NCBI GenBank assembly: GCA_963779685.1
Contig: CAVZZG010000003.1
Coordinates: 2,108,001-2,172,000 of the forward strand
Source: CAVZZG01 sp963779685
Lineage (GTDB): Bacteria; Actinomycetota; Thermoleophilia; Gaiellales; F1-60-MAGs149
Direction of reading: 5' to 3'
DNA: 64,000 nucleotides
In this document: piece by piece, positions 7,730-14,984 of the stretch
Position numbering within the stretch: the first letter of the stretch is position 1
Layout of the letters: every line of letters begins with the position of its first letter
Made by a program: the position numbers and the translations under genes
Notes under the pieces: model-generated
Databases searched by the model: none
Told to the model about the DNA's origin: nothing
Seen by the model: the letters and a program-made list of their open reading frames with translations, nothing else

Positions 7730-8512
7730 TCAGTCGACGCGCGCAGCGATCTCACGACAGGGCGCGATCCACACGTCGCCGGCAGCGACGGCGTGCTGGA
7801 TCACGCGCTCGAGCATGGCAAGCCGGCTCGGCCGGCCGATCACCTGCGGGTGCATGGTGAGGACGAAGCAGCCGCCCAGGTCGCGGAAGCCGTCGAGCTC
7901 GCTCGTCCATTGCTCCTCGACCTCGGAGGGCGGCGCGATCCGCCGGCCCCAGTTCTGGTCGCCGTCGAACCAGAAGTGCGCCGCGTCGTCCAGTAGCCAG
8001 TGGACGGGCAGCTCGACCAGCTGCTTGCCCTCGTGCCGATACGGTCGCAGGTCGTCCATCAGGTTCGAGGAGTAGGCGAAGCCGTGCCGCTCCAGGAGCC
8101 CGGTGGTGACCGGGCTGAAGTCCCACGACGGCGAGCGGTAGCCGGTCGGCTCCGCACCGACCGCCCGCAGGGCGGCGAGGCCGCGGACGAGCTCCTCCTC
8201 CTCGGCCTCCGGTGACAGGTCGGTGGGCGAGGTGTGGGTGTAGCCGTGGTGGCCGATCTCGTGGCCGGCGGCGAGGATCTCCTCGACCCGGCCCGGATAC
8301 CGCTCGGCAACGCGGCCCGGGACGAAGAAGGTCGCCGTCAGCCCGTGCCGGCGGAGCAGGTCGAGGATCAGGGGGACGCCGACCTTCGCGCCGTAGGTGC
8401 CCTGCGAGAGGACGCCCGGTCTGCCGGCGTTCTCGGGGCGCGTGAGCCAGACCTCTTCGGCGTCGAAGTCGAACGTCAGCGCCATCGCCATCCGCGAGCT
8501 GCCCGGCCACAC
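7730..8512 (-). CDS. Polysaccharide deacetylase (NodB-homology/PuuE-like) family protein
   Basis: This 260-residue protein has the NodB-homology metal site: the aspartate motif TFDFDAEE near residue 13, the zinc-binding HEIGHHGYTH near residue 84, and RSPSWDFS as the motif-3 arginine/tryptophan element. The family removes N-acetyl groups from polysaccharides or opens cyclic amides in the PuuE/allantoinase-like branch. The absence of a signal peptide and the compact size favour the cytoplasmic PuuE-like branch acting on a small molecule. GTG 8512 was kept because CACAAT just upstream could be a -10 element of a leaderless transcript; ATG 8491 is an alternative. It is divergent from the EamA transporter, with 24 bp between the starts. 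Confidence 0.85.
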   Translation of the reverse strand: MWPGSSRMAMALTFDFDAEEVWLTRPENAGRPGVLSQGTYGAKVGVPLILDLLRRHGLTATFFVPGRVAERYPGRVEEILAAGHEIGHHGYTHTSPTDLSPEAEEEELVRGLAALRAVGAEPTGYRSPSWDFSPVTTGLLERHGFAYSSNLMDDLRPYRHEGKQLVELPVHWLLDDAAHFWFDGDQNWGRRIAPPSEVEEQWTSELDGFRDLGGCFVLTMHPQVIGRPSRLAMLERVIQHAVAAGDVWIAPCREIAARVD

Positions 8513-8536
8513 GCCGACAGTCTATTGTGGCCGCCG

Positions 8537-9385
8537 ATGAGTCGTCCCGCGCTCGCCTGGCCGACGGCGCTCGCCGGGATCCTGGTCTTCTCGTTCTCGG
8601 CCGCGCTCTACAAGCTCTCCGACGCGCCGCCGGCGGTGGGGTCGACGCTGCGATTCGCCTACGCCACCGTCCCCCTGGTCTTCCTCGCCTGGCGGGCCCG
8701 GGCGCTGCGGCCCGGTGCGGACTTCCGGGCCGGCGCGATCGCCGGCGTGCTGGTCGGCGTCGAGGTGGTGCTGTGGAACGAGTCGACGCTGCGCATCGGC
8801 GCCGGGCCCTCGACGGTGATCGTGAACACCGCCTCGCTGTGGCTGATGGGCATCTCGGTCGTGTTCCTGGGCCGCCGCGTGCCGAGGCGCGCGTTCGCCG
8901 GGGTCGGCATCGTCCTCGTCGGCCTCGTGCTGCTGCGCGGCCTCGGCGCCCATCACCTCGACCTGGTCGGGATCCTGCTGGCGGTCGTCTCGGCCGCCAT
9001 CTATGCCGTGTTCATCCTGCTCTTCGACGTCGCCGTCCGGCAGGCCCGGCACCGCATCACGCCGGTGCTGTGGTCGACGGCCGTCGCCGTGCCGACGTCG
9101 CTCGCGATCGCCCTGGCGAGCGGCGAGTCGTTCGATCTCACGCCCCGCCAGCATGGCTGGCTGATCCTGCTCGGGGTCGGCGTCCAGGCGGGCGGCTGGC
9201 TGATCATGGCCCGCGCGCTGCGGTGGTTCACGGCCGTCACGATCTCGATCCTGCTGTTGCTGCAGCCGGCGCTGGCGGCGGTGTGGGGCGTGACGTTCCT
9301 GAACGAGACGCTGACGGCGATCCAGGTGGTCGGGATCGCCGTCGTGCTGGCCGGGGTGGCCGCGACGCGGCCGTCCGTCAGGTGA
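8537..9385 (+). CDS. EamA/DMT-family transporter
   Basis: The 282-residue protein consists of ten predicted membrane helices arranged as two repeats of five, the usual architecture of EamA-domain drug/metabolite transporters. The second EamA repeat ends with the typical ALAAVWGVTFLNETLTAIQ segment followed by the last helix. The family exports or imports small metabolites, and the substrate cannot be read from sequence. ATG 8537 follows the divergent promoter region shared with the deacetylase. The end overlaps the convergent luciferase-like gene by 8 bp. Confidence 0.88.
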   Translation: MSRPALAWPTALAGILVFSFSAALYKLSDAPPAVGSTLRFAYATVPLVFLAWRARALRPGADFRAGAIAGVLVGVEVVLWNESTLRIGAGPSTVIVNTASLWLMGISVVFLGRRVPRRAFAGVGIVLVGLVLLRGLGAHHLDLVGILLAVVSAAIYAVFILLFDVAVRQARHRITPVLWSTAVAVPTSLAIALASGESFDLTPRQHGWLILLGVGVQAGGWLIMARALRWFTAVTISILLLLQPALAAVWGVTFLNETLTAIQVVGIAVVLAGVAATRPSVR

Positions 9386-10298
9386 GCCGCTGCACGACGG
9401 TGCGGCACACGTCGCCGACGGCCGATGCGTCGTCGGTGAACATCGACGGCTTGAAGCAGATCGACGTGTAGCCGGCGGCGAGCTGGGCCGGGACGGCCGC
9501 GAGCGCCTCGTCGAGGTCGGCGACGCCGTCGTCGCTGGCGAAGCGACCGCGGATGCCGCCCACCATCTCGAGCTCGCCGGGGTTCCGCCCGGCGGCGACG
9601 AGGGCCGCCCGCAGCGCGTCCAGCTCGTCCGGCGTCGGCGTGCCGAAGGGGTGGAAGCCGTGGCCGTAGCGGACGAGCCGGCGCAGCACCGGGCCCTCGA
9701 GCCGCATCCCGCCGAACCACATCTGCGGGCCGCCGGCCCGGAACGGACGGGGCTCGGAGTACACGTCCGAGAACCGGAAGAAGCGGCCATCATACGAGGC
9801 CGGCGTGTCTCGCCACACGGCCTGGAGCGCCTCGAGCTGCTCGTCGAGGATGGCGCCTCGCTCGTGGAACGGCACACCGAGGGCCGCGTACTCCTGCTCG
9901 TGCCAGCTGACGGTCGGCTGGACGACGAGCCGACCCTCGCAGAGCAGGTCGAGCGTCGCCAGCTGCTTGGCGAGCAGCAGCGGATGGCGCAGCGGGAAGA
10001 TGACCGCCGCGAGCGCGATGCGGATCGTCGACGTGACGGCGGCGATGGCCGCGGCCAGCAGCATCGAGTCGGGCCAGGGCGTGGCCGGATCCTGGTTGCC
10101 GGGGGCGGCGTAGTCGCGCGGGTTCCCCATCACGCCTGCCGCGCCGGAGGCGGGTCCGAGCACCACGTGCTCGGAGAGCATCACGGCGTCGACGCCGGCC
10201 GCCTCGGCCTGCACCGCGAGGCCGACGATGCCGCGGAGATCGCGGGGCGCGACGAGCGTCCAGTTCTCCGACAGCACCATCACGGCCCGGGCAGGCAT
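9378..10298 (-). CDS. LLM-class (F420-dependent-type) oxidoreductase
   Basis: This 306-residue TIM-barrel flavin-dependent enzyme belongs to the luciferase-like monooxygenase family. It has the typical N-terminal scan AEAAGVDAVMLSEHV, the IFPLRHPLLLAKQLATLDLL segment, and GRLVVQPTVSWHEQEYAALG. In actinobacteria many members use coenzyme F420, but the cofactor is not proven here. The ATG at 10298 is chosen; the frame stays open far upstream only as a shadow of the divergent 10362 gene. It reads convergently to the EamA gene. The substrate is unknown. Confidence 0.88.
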   Translation of the reverse strand: MPARAVMVLSENWTLVAPRDLRGIVGLAVQAEAAGVDAVMLSEHVVLGPASGAAGVMGNPRDYAAPGNQDPATPWPDSMLLAAAIAAVTSTIRIALAAVIFPLRHPLLLAKQLATLDLLCEGRLVVQPTVSWHEQEYAALGVPFHERGAILDEQLEALQAVWRDTPASYDGRFFRFSDVYSEPRPFRAGGPQMWFGGMRLEGPVLRRLVRYGHGFHPFGTPTPDELDALRAALVAAGRNPGELEMVGGIRGRFASDDGVADLDEALAAVPAQLAAGYTSICFKPSMFTDDASAVGDVCRTVVQRLT

Positions 10299-10320
10299 CG
10301 CGGACACGCTACCCCAGATT

Positions 10321-10336
10321 CCCAGGCTGCCCACAG
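10321..10336 (+). promoter_or_regulatory. Predicted response-regulator site, two half-sites
   Basis: CCCAG (10321-10325) and CACAG (10332-10336) are separated by 6 bp, giving an 11-bp repeat period. The site ends 25 bases before the ATG of the 10362 gene. The same half-sites with the same spacing occur at 11267-11293 and 14278-14304. Confidence 0.5.
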
Positions 10337-10361
10337 GAAGGCGTGAGACGATGAGACCACG

Positions 10362-11126
10362 ATGATCGAACAAGAGCCTTCGAACACCACCTGGCACCAC
10401 CGATACCGCCGCCGGATGATCGCCGCGGGAGCGGCCGCGGCACTCCTCGTCGGTGGGGGCGCGGCGCTCGCCGCCACCCAGCCCTGGTCGCCCAAGCAGG
10501 AGCGCCAGGCCGTCATCGCCGACGCCGCGAACCGGCTCGGAGTGACCCCCCAGAAGCTCGACGACGCCCTCACCCAGGCACTGCTCGCGCAGGTCGACCA
10601 GGCCGTCAAGGACGGGCGCCTCACCCAGCAGCAGGGTGACGCCATGAAGGCTCGCATCAATAGCGGCGACATGCCGATGCTCGGCCCCGGCGGTGGCCCT
10701 GGCTGGGGCGGCGGACGCCATCACATGGACGGCTTCGGCGGCCCGGGCGGACCCGGCGGCATGGGCGACTCGCTCGCCACCGCCGCGGCCTACCTCGGCC
10801 TGAAGCCGGCCGACCTCCAGACCATGCGTGAGAGCGGCAAGACCCTCGAGAAGATCGCCACCGACCGCGGTAAGTCGGTCGACGGGCTCAAGAAGGCCAT
10901 GCACGACGGCATCAAGGCCAAGCTGGACGCTGCCGTGAAGGCCGGCAAGGTCACCCAGGCGCAGGCAGACCAGATGCTGGCCGGCGCCGATCAGTGGATC
11001 GCCCACGAGGTCACCGAGAACGAGGCCAACGACCATCACGGCTTCGGCGGCGCCCCGGGCGGCACGCCCCCGGCGAGCCCGTGGGGCAGCAACGCACCGG
11101 CGCCGCCGGTTGCCCAGGGCGCCTGA
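10362..11126 (+). CDS. Membrane-anchored or secreted Gly-rich protein with two helical repeats
   Basis: The 254-residue protein starts with a basic segment (HHRYRRR) and a hydrophobic helix (about residues 20-38, AAGAAAALLVGGGAALAA), acting as a signal sequence or anchor. Two related helical units follow, RLGVTPQKLDDALTQALLAQ... and YLGLKPADLQTMRESGKTLE..., each ending in a DGRLTQQQGD/AGKVTQAQAD-type motif. A Gly/His/Met-rich linker (about 105-135) and a Gly/Pro-rich tail follow the first and second units. The GLKPADLQ and TxEQADxM features resemble proteins often seen near actinobacterial envelope two-component systems. I do not know a biochemical function; an envelope-stress or metal-binding role is only a guess. 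It has its own copy of the predicted regulator site. Confidence 0.8.
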   Translation: MIEQEPSNTTWHHRYRRRMIAAGAAAALLVGGGAALAATQPWSPKQERQAVIADAANRLGVTPQKLDDALTQALLAQVDQAVKDGRLTQQQGDAMKARINSGDMPMLGPGGGPGWGGGRHHMDGFGGPGGPGGMGDSLATAAAYLGLKPADLQTMRESGKTLEKIATDRGKSVDGLKKAMHDGIKAKLDAAVKAGKVTQAQADQMLAGADQWIAHEVTENEANDHHGFGGAPGGTPPASPWGSNAPAPPVAQGA

Positions 11127-11171
11127 GCCGGCCTCCCTTTCCCGCCCCTCCCCACCCTCCCCGGGAAGCTT

Positions 11172-11250
11172 CACGGCCCGGCACCCGATGTGACACCACC
11201 CCGGCAAGGAGCCAGCCGGGCGTGGATGTCACATGCGGTGCCGGGCCGTG
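11172..11250. repeat. Long imperfect palindrome (two head-to-head repeat units)
   Basis: The left arm, starting CACGGCCCGGCACC at 11172, pairs almost completely with the right arm ending GGTGCCGGGCCGTG at 11250. The stem is about 34 bp with a 9-base loop (11206-11214). Each arm resembles the repeat unit at 358-691 (CGGCCCGGCAC...). It sits between the 10362 gene and the two-component operon and could act as a terminator. Confidence 0.75.
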
Positions 11251-11266
11251 GACGTTGCAGCAGACG

Positions 11267-11293
11267 CTCAGCCGGCCCACAGCCGGCCCACAG
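11267..11293 (+). promoter_or_regulatory. Predicted autoregulatory response-regulator site, three half-sites
   Basis: CTCAG (11267), CACAG (11278) and CACAG (11289) are each separated by CCGGCC, so the spacing is exactly 11 bp. OmpR-family regulators typically bind such direct repeats. The site ends 22 bases before the GTG start of the response-regulator gene. Confidence 0.55.
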
Positions 11294-11315
11294 CATCGTC
11301 TGCCATCCTGAATTG

Positions 11316-12002
11316 GTGAGCGAGGGACGGGTACTGGTGGTCGATGACGAGCCGTCGATCTCGGACGCGGTGGCGACGGCGCTGCGGTACGAGGGGTTCG
11401 AGACCCGCGAGGTGGCGACCGGGAAGGCGGCCGACCGGGCGATCGGCGAGTTCGAGCCCGACCTGGTGGTGCTCGACGTCATGCTGCCCGACCTCGACGG
11501 GTTCAGGCTGGCGCGGCGGCTGCGCGAGCGCGGCGACCGCGTGCCGGTCATCTTCCTGACGGCCAAGGACGCCACCGAGGACAAGCTCGAGGGCCTGTCG
11601 ATCGGCGACGACTACGTCACCAAGCCCTTCAGCCTGGCCGAGATCGTCGCCCGAGTCCACGCCGTGCTGCGCCGCACCCGCGGCGAGTCCGAGCCGGATG
11701 GCGAGCTGCGGTTCGCCGACGTCGTCCTGAACGAGGAGACGCGCGAGGTCTCGCGCAACGGGGCGGACGTCGAGCTGACGCGCACCGAGTTCGACCTGCT
11801 GCGGTACTTCATGCTGAACCCGCGCCGTGTGCTGTCCAAGCGCCAGATCCTCGACCAGGTCTGGAACTACGACTTCCGCGGCGACGCCAACGTGGTGGAG
11901 ACGTACGTGTCGTACCTCCGGCGCAAGCTCGACCGGCACGGCCCGCCGCTGATCCAGACGGTGCGGCTGGTCGGGTACGCGCTGCGCGAGAAGGCCCGCT
12001 GA
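11316..12002 (+). CDS. OmpR/PhoB-family DNA-binding response regulator
   Basis: The 228-residue protein has a receiver domain (residues 1-120) with acidic pocket DDE near the N-terminus, the phosphoacceptor Asp in VVLDVMLPD, switch Thr in FLTA and Lys in VTKPF. A winged-helix DNA-binding domain (about 130-225) contains LTRTEFDLLRYF and VETYVSYLRRKL. The GTG at 11316 is chosen because the receiver begins immediately after it; no Shine-Dalgarno is evident, so it may be leaderless. It overlaps the kinase gene by one base (TGATG). Direct repeats at 10321, 11267 and 14278 are the likely binding sites, predicting control of itself, the 10362 gene and the 14349 export operon. Confidence 0.95.
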   Translation: MSEGRVLVVDDEPSISDAVATALRYEGFETREVATGKAADRAIGEFEPDLVVLDVMLPDLDGFRLARRLRERGDRVPVIFLTAKDATEDKLEGLSIGDDYVTKPFSLAEIVARVHAVLRRTRGESEPDGELRFADVVLNEETREVSRNGADVELTRTEFDLLRYFMLNPRRVLSKRQILDQVWNYDFRGDANVVETYVSYLRRKLDRHGPPLIQTVRLVGYALREKAR

Positions 12003-13414
12003 TGTCGCTCCGGCTCCGCCTGCTGGGCGTGGTCGTGATCCTCGCGCTCACCGGCCTGCTGGCGGCCGACATCGCGACGTACATCTCGTTGAAGTCGTTC
12101 CTGTTCGACCGCATCGACACCTCCGTCACCGCGAACGCCCGGCTGCTCGCGAACGACCGCGGCAACCCGCGCGACCTGATCCAGGCGGTCGCGGCCAACG
12201 CCGGCACGTACCTCGGTGTCATCCAGCAGGGCGCCGGTGCCCAGTGGTTGCCGATCGGGGCGCCCGGCGACAGGCCGGCAGCCGCACCGAAGGTGTCCGG
12301 GGCGGTACCGCTCGACCGGCCGTTCACCGCAGACGCGGCTTCCGGCGGTCTCCGTTACCGGGTCATCGCCGAGTCGCGGGGGCCGGACACGATCCTGATC
12401 GCGGCGCCGCTCACCGACCTCAACGCGACGCTGAGCCGGCTGCTCGTGATCGAGGCGATCGTCACGGTGACCGTGATCGCGCTGGTGATCTTCGCGGGCC
12501 TCGCGCTGGTGCGGTTCGGCCTACGCCCCCTGCGCGAGATCGAGGTGACGGCCGACGCGATCGCCGCGGGCGACCTCTCGCGTCGCATCGACGTCGCTCC
12601 GGAAGGCACCGAGGTGGGGCGACTCGGGCGGGCCCTGAACGTGATGCTCGCGCGCATCGAGCAGGCCTTCGCCGAGCGCAAGGCGTCCGAGGACCGTCTG
12701 CGGCGCTTCGTGGGCGACGCCTCGCACGAGCTCCGCACGCCACTGGCAGCCGTGCAGGCCTACGCCGAGCTGTTCGACCGCGGCGCGCGCCACCGCCCCG
12801 AGGATCTCGAGCGTGCGATGCACGGCATCGAGAAGGAGTCCCGGCGCATGGGGCTGCTCGTCGACGACCTCCTGCTGCTGGCGCGCCTCGACCAGCGCCG
12901 CCCGCTCGAGCGCGCGCCGGTCGCGGTCGACGAGGTCGTCCGCGACGCGGTCGAGGCGGCCCGCATGATCGAACCCGACCGCTCGATCGCGCTGGAGACG
13001 GAGCCGGCGGTGGTGCTGGGCGACCGCGCCCGTTTGCGCCAGATCGTCGACAACCTGCTGGCCAACGTCCGCAGCCACACGCCGACGGGGGCAGCCGCCT
13101 CCGTGCGGGTCTCCCGCCGCAACGGCCACGCGTTGATCGAGGTCGCCGACACGGGCCCGGGCATGGACGGCGAGCAGGTGGACAAGGCCTTCGAGCGCTT
13201 CTACCGGGCCGATCCGTCCCGCGCACGGGATGCCGGCGGAGCCGGCCTCGGTCTCGCCATCGTCCGCGCCATCGCCGAGGCGCACGACGGCACGACCGCG
13301 ATCACGGCGACGCCGGGGGACGGCGCGACGGTGACCGTCGACCTGCCGGTCTACGACCCCGCAGCGCAGACGCACAGCGGGGACCCAGGCGGAGGCGCGA
13401 CCCTGCAGGCATGA
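12002..13414 (+). CDS. Sensor histidine kinase (HAMP, HisKA, HATPase)
   Basis: This 470-residue membrane kinase partners with the preceding regulator. Helices at about residues 7-27 and 148-170 enclose a ~120-residue extracytoplasmic sensor region. A HAMP linker follows, then HisKA with the phospho-accepting His242 in SHELRTPL, and an ATPase domain with N-box DNLLANVRSHTP, G1 DTGPGMDG and G2 GAGLGLAIV. The architecture is that of actinobacterial CutS/MprB-like kinases. The signal sensed is unknown; envelope stress is plausible because the predicted targets are exported proteins and an exporter. Its stop overlaps the start of the next small gene (ATGA). Confidence 0.95.
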   Translation: MSLRLRLLGVVVILALTGLLAADIATYISLKSFLFDRIDTSVTANARLLANDRGNPRDLIQAVAANAGTYLGVIQQGAGAQWLPIGAPGDRPAAAPKVSGAVPLDRPFTADAASGGLRYRVIAESRGPDTILIAAPLTDLNATLSRLLVIEAIVTVTVIALVIFAGLALVRFGLRPLREIEVTADAIAAGDLSRRIDVAPEGTEVGRLGRALNVMLARIEQAFAERKASEDRLRRFVGDASHELRTPLAAVQAYAELFDRGARHRPEDLERAMHGIEKESRRMGLLVDDLLLLARLDQRRPLERAPVAVDEVVRDAVEAARMIEPDRSIALETEPAVVLGDRARLRQIVDNLLANVRSHTPTGAAASVRVSRRNGHALIEVADTGPGMDGEQVDKAFERFYRADPSRARDAGGAGLGLAIVRAIAEAHDGTTAITATPGDGATVTVDLPVYDPAAQTHSGDPGGGATLQA

Positions 13415-13704
13415 ACAGGTTCACCATCGCCGCCGCGGTCGCGGCAGCGTCGGTCGTCGGCGGCGCCGCGGTCATCGCGAACAGCACGCCTGCGAGCCAG
13501 GCCGCGTCGAGGAACGGCGCCGCCGCCCAGCCGACGATCGCGCCGGTCGTCCAGCAACAGCAGCCGACGCCGCAACAGCAGCCGGCGCAGGACGACGGGT
13601 CGCAGGGCTACAGCGACGACGGCTCCGGGTACGGCTACGACTACTCACAGCCGTACCAATCGCCGCAGCCGTCCTACGCCCAGCCGAGTTCAGGAACCTC
13701 CTGA
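13411..13704 (+). CDS. Small secreted Gln/Pro/Tyr-rich protein
   Basis: The start overlaps the kinase stop, so this 97-residue protein is probably co-translated with it. Residues 1-33 look like a signal peptide (MNRFTIAAAVAAASVVGGAA, then NSTPASQAA). The remainder is low complexity: a QQQQP-type stretch and a C-terminal region of Gly, Tyr, Asp and Ser (GYSDDGSGYGYDY). No family is recognised. Its position suggests an accessory extracytoplasmic partner or substrate of the two-component system, which is an inference from location only. Its end overlaps the convergent isochorismatase gene by 15 bp. Confidence 0.7.
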   Translation: MNRFTIAAAVAAASVVGGAAVIANSTPASQAASRNGAAAQPTIAPVVQQQQPTPQQQPAQDDGSQGYSDDGSGYGYDYSQPYQSPQPSYAQPSSGTS

Positions 13705-14250
13705 CGCGGGGCTGAGCAGCCTGTCGGCATCCACGACGGTCGCATAGCCGTCCGCGAGCGCCGCCAGGAATGCCGCGTGCACCATCCGAGCGGGTACCAC
13801 GTCGCCCCCGAACTCGAGGTCGCAGGTGGCGCACGCATCGTGGGCGACCGAGACCGTGAAGTCGAGGTCGAACGCGGCCCGGGCCGTGGCGTCGACGCAC
13901 ATGCTGGTCATCATCCCGCACACGACGATCTCGTCCGCCCCGAGCGCGCGGAGGTCGTTCTCGAGCGTCGTCTCTCGGAAGCCGTTCGGGTACGCCTTGG
14001 CGATCACGCGCTCGCCCGGCTTGGGCGCAAGGGTGTGGTAGATCTCGACACCGGGCGTGCCGGGCCGCATGAAGGGGGCGTCCGGTTCGTCCCAGACGTG
14101 CTGCACGTGGATCACCGGCTCGCCCGAGGCGCGGAACGCGTCGAGTAGCTTGCTCGCCGCAGCCGCCGCCTCCTCGGGGCCTTCCAGCGGGTTCGCCCCG
14201 CCGGGGAAGTAGTCGTTCTGGATGTCGACGATGACGAGTGCTCGGGCCAT
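13690..14250 (-). CDS. Isochorismatase-like cysteine hydrolase
   Basis: This is a 186-residue cysteine hydrolase of the isochorismatase/nicotinamidase superfamily. The catalytic triad is visible: Asp in LVIVDIQNDYF, Lys in VIAKAYPNGF, and the nucleophile Cys in GMMTSMCVDATAR. Members hydrolyse amides or carbamates such as nicotinamide, maleamate or N-carbamoylsarcosine. The exact substrate is not readable. The metal-site histidines of true nicotinamidases are not obvious, which argues against that role. It is convergent with the kinase operon and divergent from the lipoprotein operon. Confidence 0.88.
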   Translation of the reverse strand: MARALVIVDIQNDYFPGGANPLEGPEEAAAAASKLLDAFRASGEPVIHVQHVWDEPDAPFMRPGTPGVEIYHTLAPKPGERVIAKAYPNGFRETTLENDLRALGADEIVVCGMMTSMCVDATARAAFDLDFTVSVAHDACATCDLEFGGDVVPARMVHAAFLAALADGYATVVDADRLLSPASGGS

Positions 14251-14277
14251 GCCGGCACGATAGCCGCTGGGCGCGCT

Positions 14278-14328
14278 CCCAGGATGTTCCCAGCGTGCTC
14301 ACAGACCAAGCGTGCACCCTGTTACTAA
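14278..14328 (+). promoter_or_regulatory. Predicted activator site and promoter of the export operon
   Basis: CCCAG (14278), CCCAG (14289) and CACAG (14300) have exact 11-bp spacing. A plausible -10 element TACTAA lies at 14323-14328, 18 bases after the last half-site, so the bound regulator would occupy the -35 region. This is the usual arrangement of OmpR-type activators. Confidence 0.55.
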
Positions 14329-14348
14329 CCGACGCCCGGAGCCTACCC

Positions 14349-14984
14349 GTGAGAATGCCCTCCCTTCTGTTCAGTCTCGCAGCCGTCATGGCCTGCGTCC
14401 CCGTGCTCGCAGCCTGCGGCGGATCGTCGAGCGCCAGCGGCGGGGTGGCCTCGGTGAGCGGCGGCAGTGCGCCGTCCGGCGTCGCAACGACCACCGGGGC
14501 GGGGTCCTCGACCGACCGTGAGGCAGCACTCCTGAAGGCCGCGCAGTGCATGCGTGCCAACGGCGTCAAGAGCTTCCCCGACCCGACCGTCGACGCGAAC
14601 GGCGACGTCCGGCTTCAGGGTCTGCAGGGCCTCGACCGGAATGACCCCGCCGTGGCGGCCGCCTTCCAGAAGTGCCGGAGCCTGTTCGCTGCGGGCCGGC
14701 CGCAGTTCACGCCCGCCCAGCAGCAGAAGCTCCAGGACACGCTGCTCAAGTTCGCCAAGTGCATGCGCCAGAACGGCTACGACATGCCGGATCCGCAGTT
14801 CGGGACCGGTGGGCCCGGCCCGGGTGGCGGCCTCTTCCGCAGCATCAACCGCAACGACCCGGCCTTCCAGAAGGCGCAGCAGGCGTGTCGGAGCATCCTG
14901 GCGGGAGCCTTCCCCGGCGGCGGGGGCGGGCCCGGCGGCCCGCCGCCCGGCGGCGCCCCGGCACCGGCGGGCGGAGCGCAGTGA
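14349..14984 (+). CDS. Lipoprotein with duplicated CMRxNG domain
   Basis: The predicted 211-residue protein has a lipoprotein signal peptide ending at VLAAC (Cys23), so it should be lipid-anchored outside the membrane. Two homologous units of about 60 residues follow. Each has CMR-x-NG, then PDP, then NDPAF/V and a C-terminal CRS, so each contains two conserved cysteines that could form a disulfide or bind a metal. A Gly/Pro-rich tail ends the protein. GTG 14349 is preferred over ATG 14355 because GGAG at 14338-14341 is ideally spaced. It is the first gene of a four-gene operon with an adaptor, ATPase and permease, and is probably an accessory or sensor of that exporter. The function is not established. 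Confidence 0.82.
   Translation: MRMPSLLFSLAAVMACVPVLAACGGSSSASGGVASVSGGSAPSGVATTTGAGSSTDREAALLKAAQCMRANGVKSFPDPTVDANGDVRLQGLQGLDRNDPAVAAAFQKCRSLFAAGRPQFTPAQQQKLQDTLLKFAKCMRQNGYDMPDPQFGTGGPGPGGGLFRSINRNDPAFQKAQQACRSILAGAFPGGGGGPGGPPPGGAPAPAGGAQ

Noticed and set aside
10299..11207. Extending the luciferase-like gene upstream to a 609-residue protein
   Set aside because: The extra part is antisense to the 10362 gene, and the LLM fold starts at the ATG at 10298.
13690..14250. Nicotinamidase assignment for the isochorismatase-like gene
   Set aside because: The triad is present but the nicotinamidase metal-binding histidine pattern is not seen.
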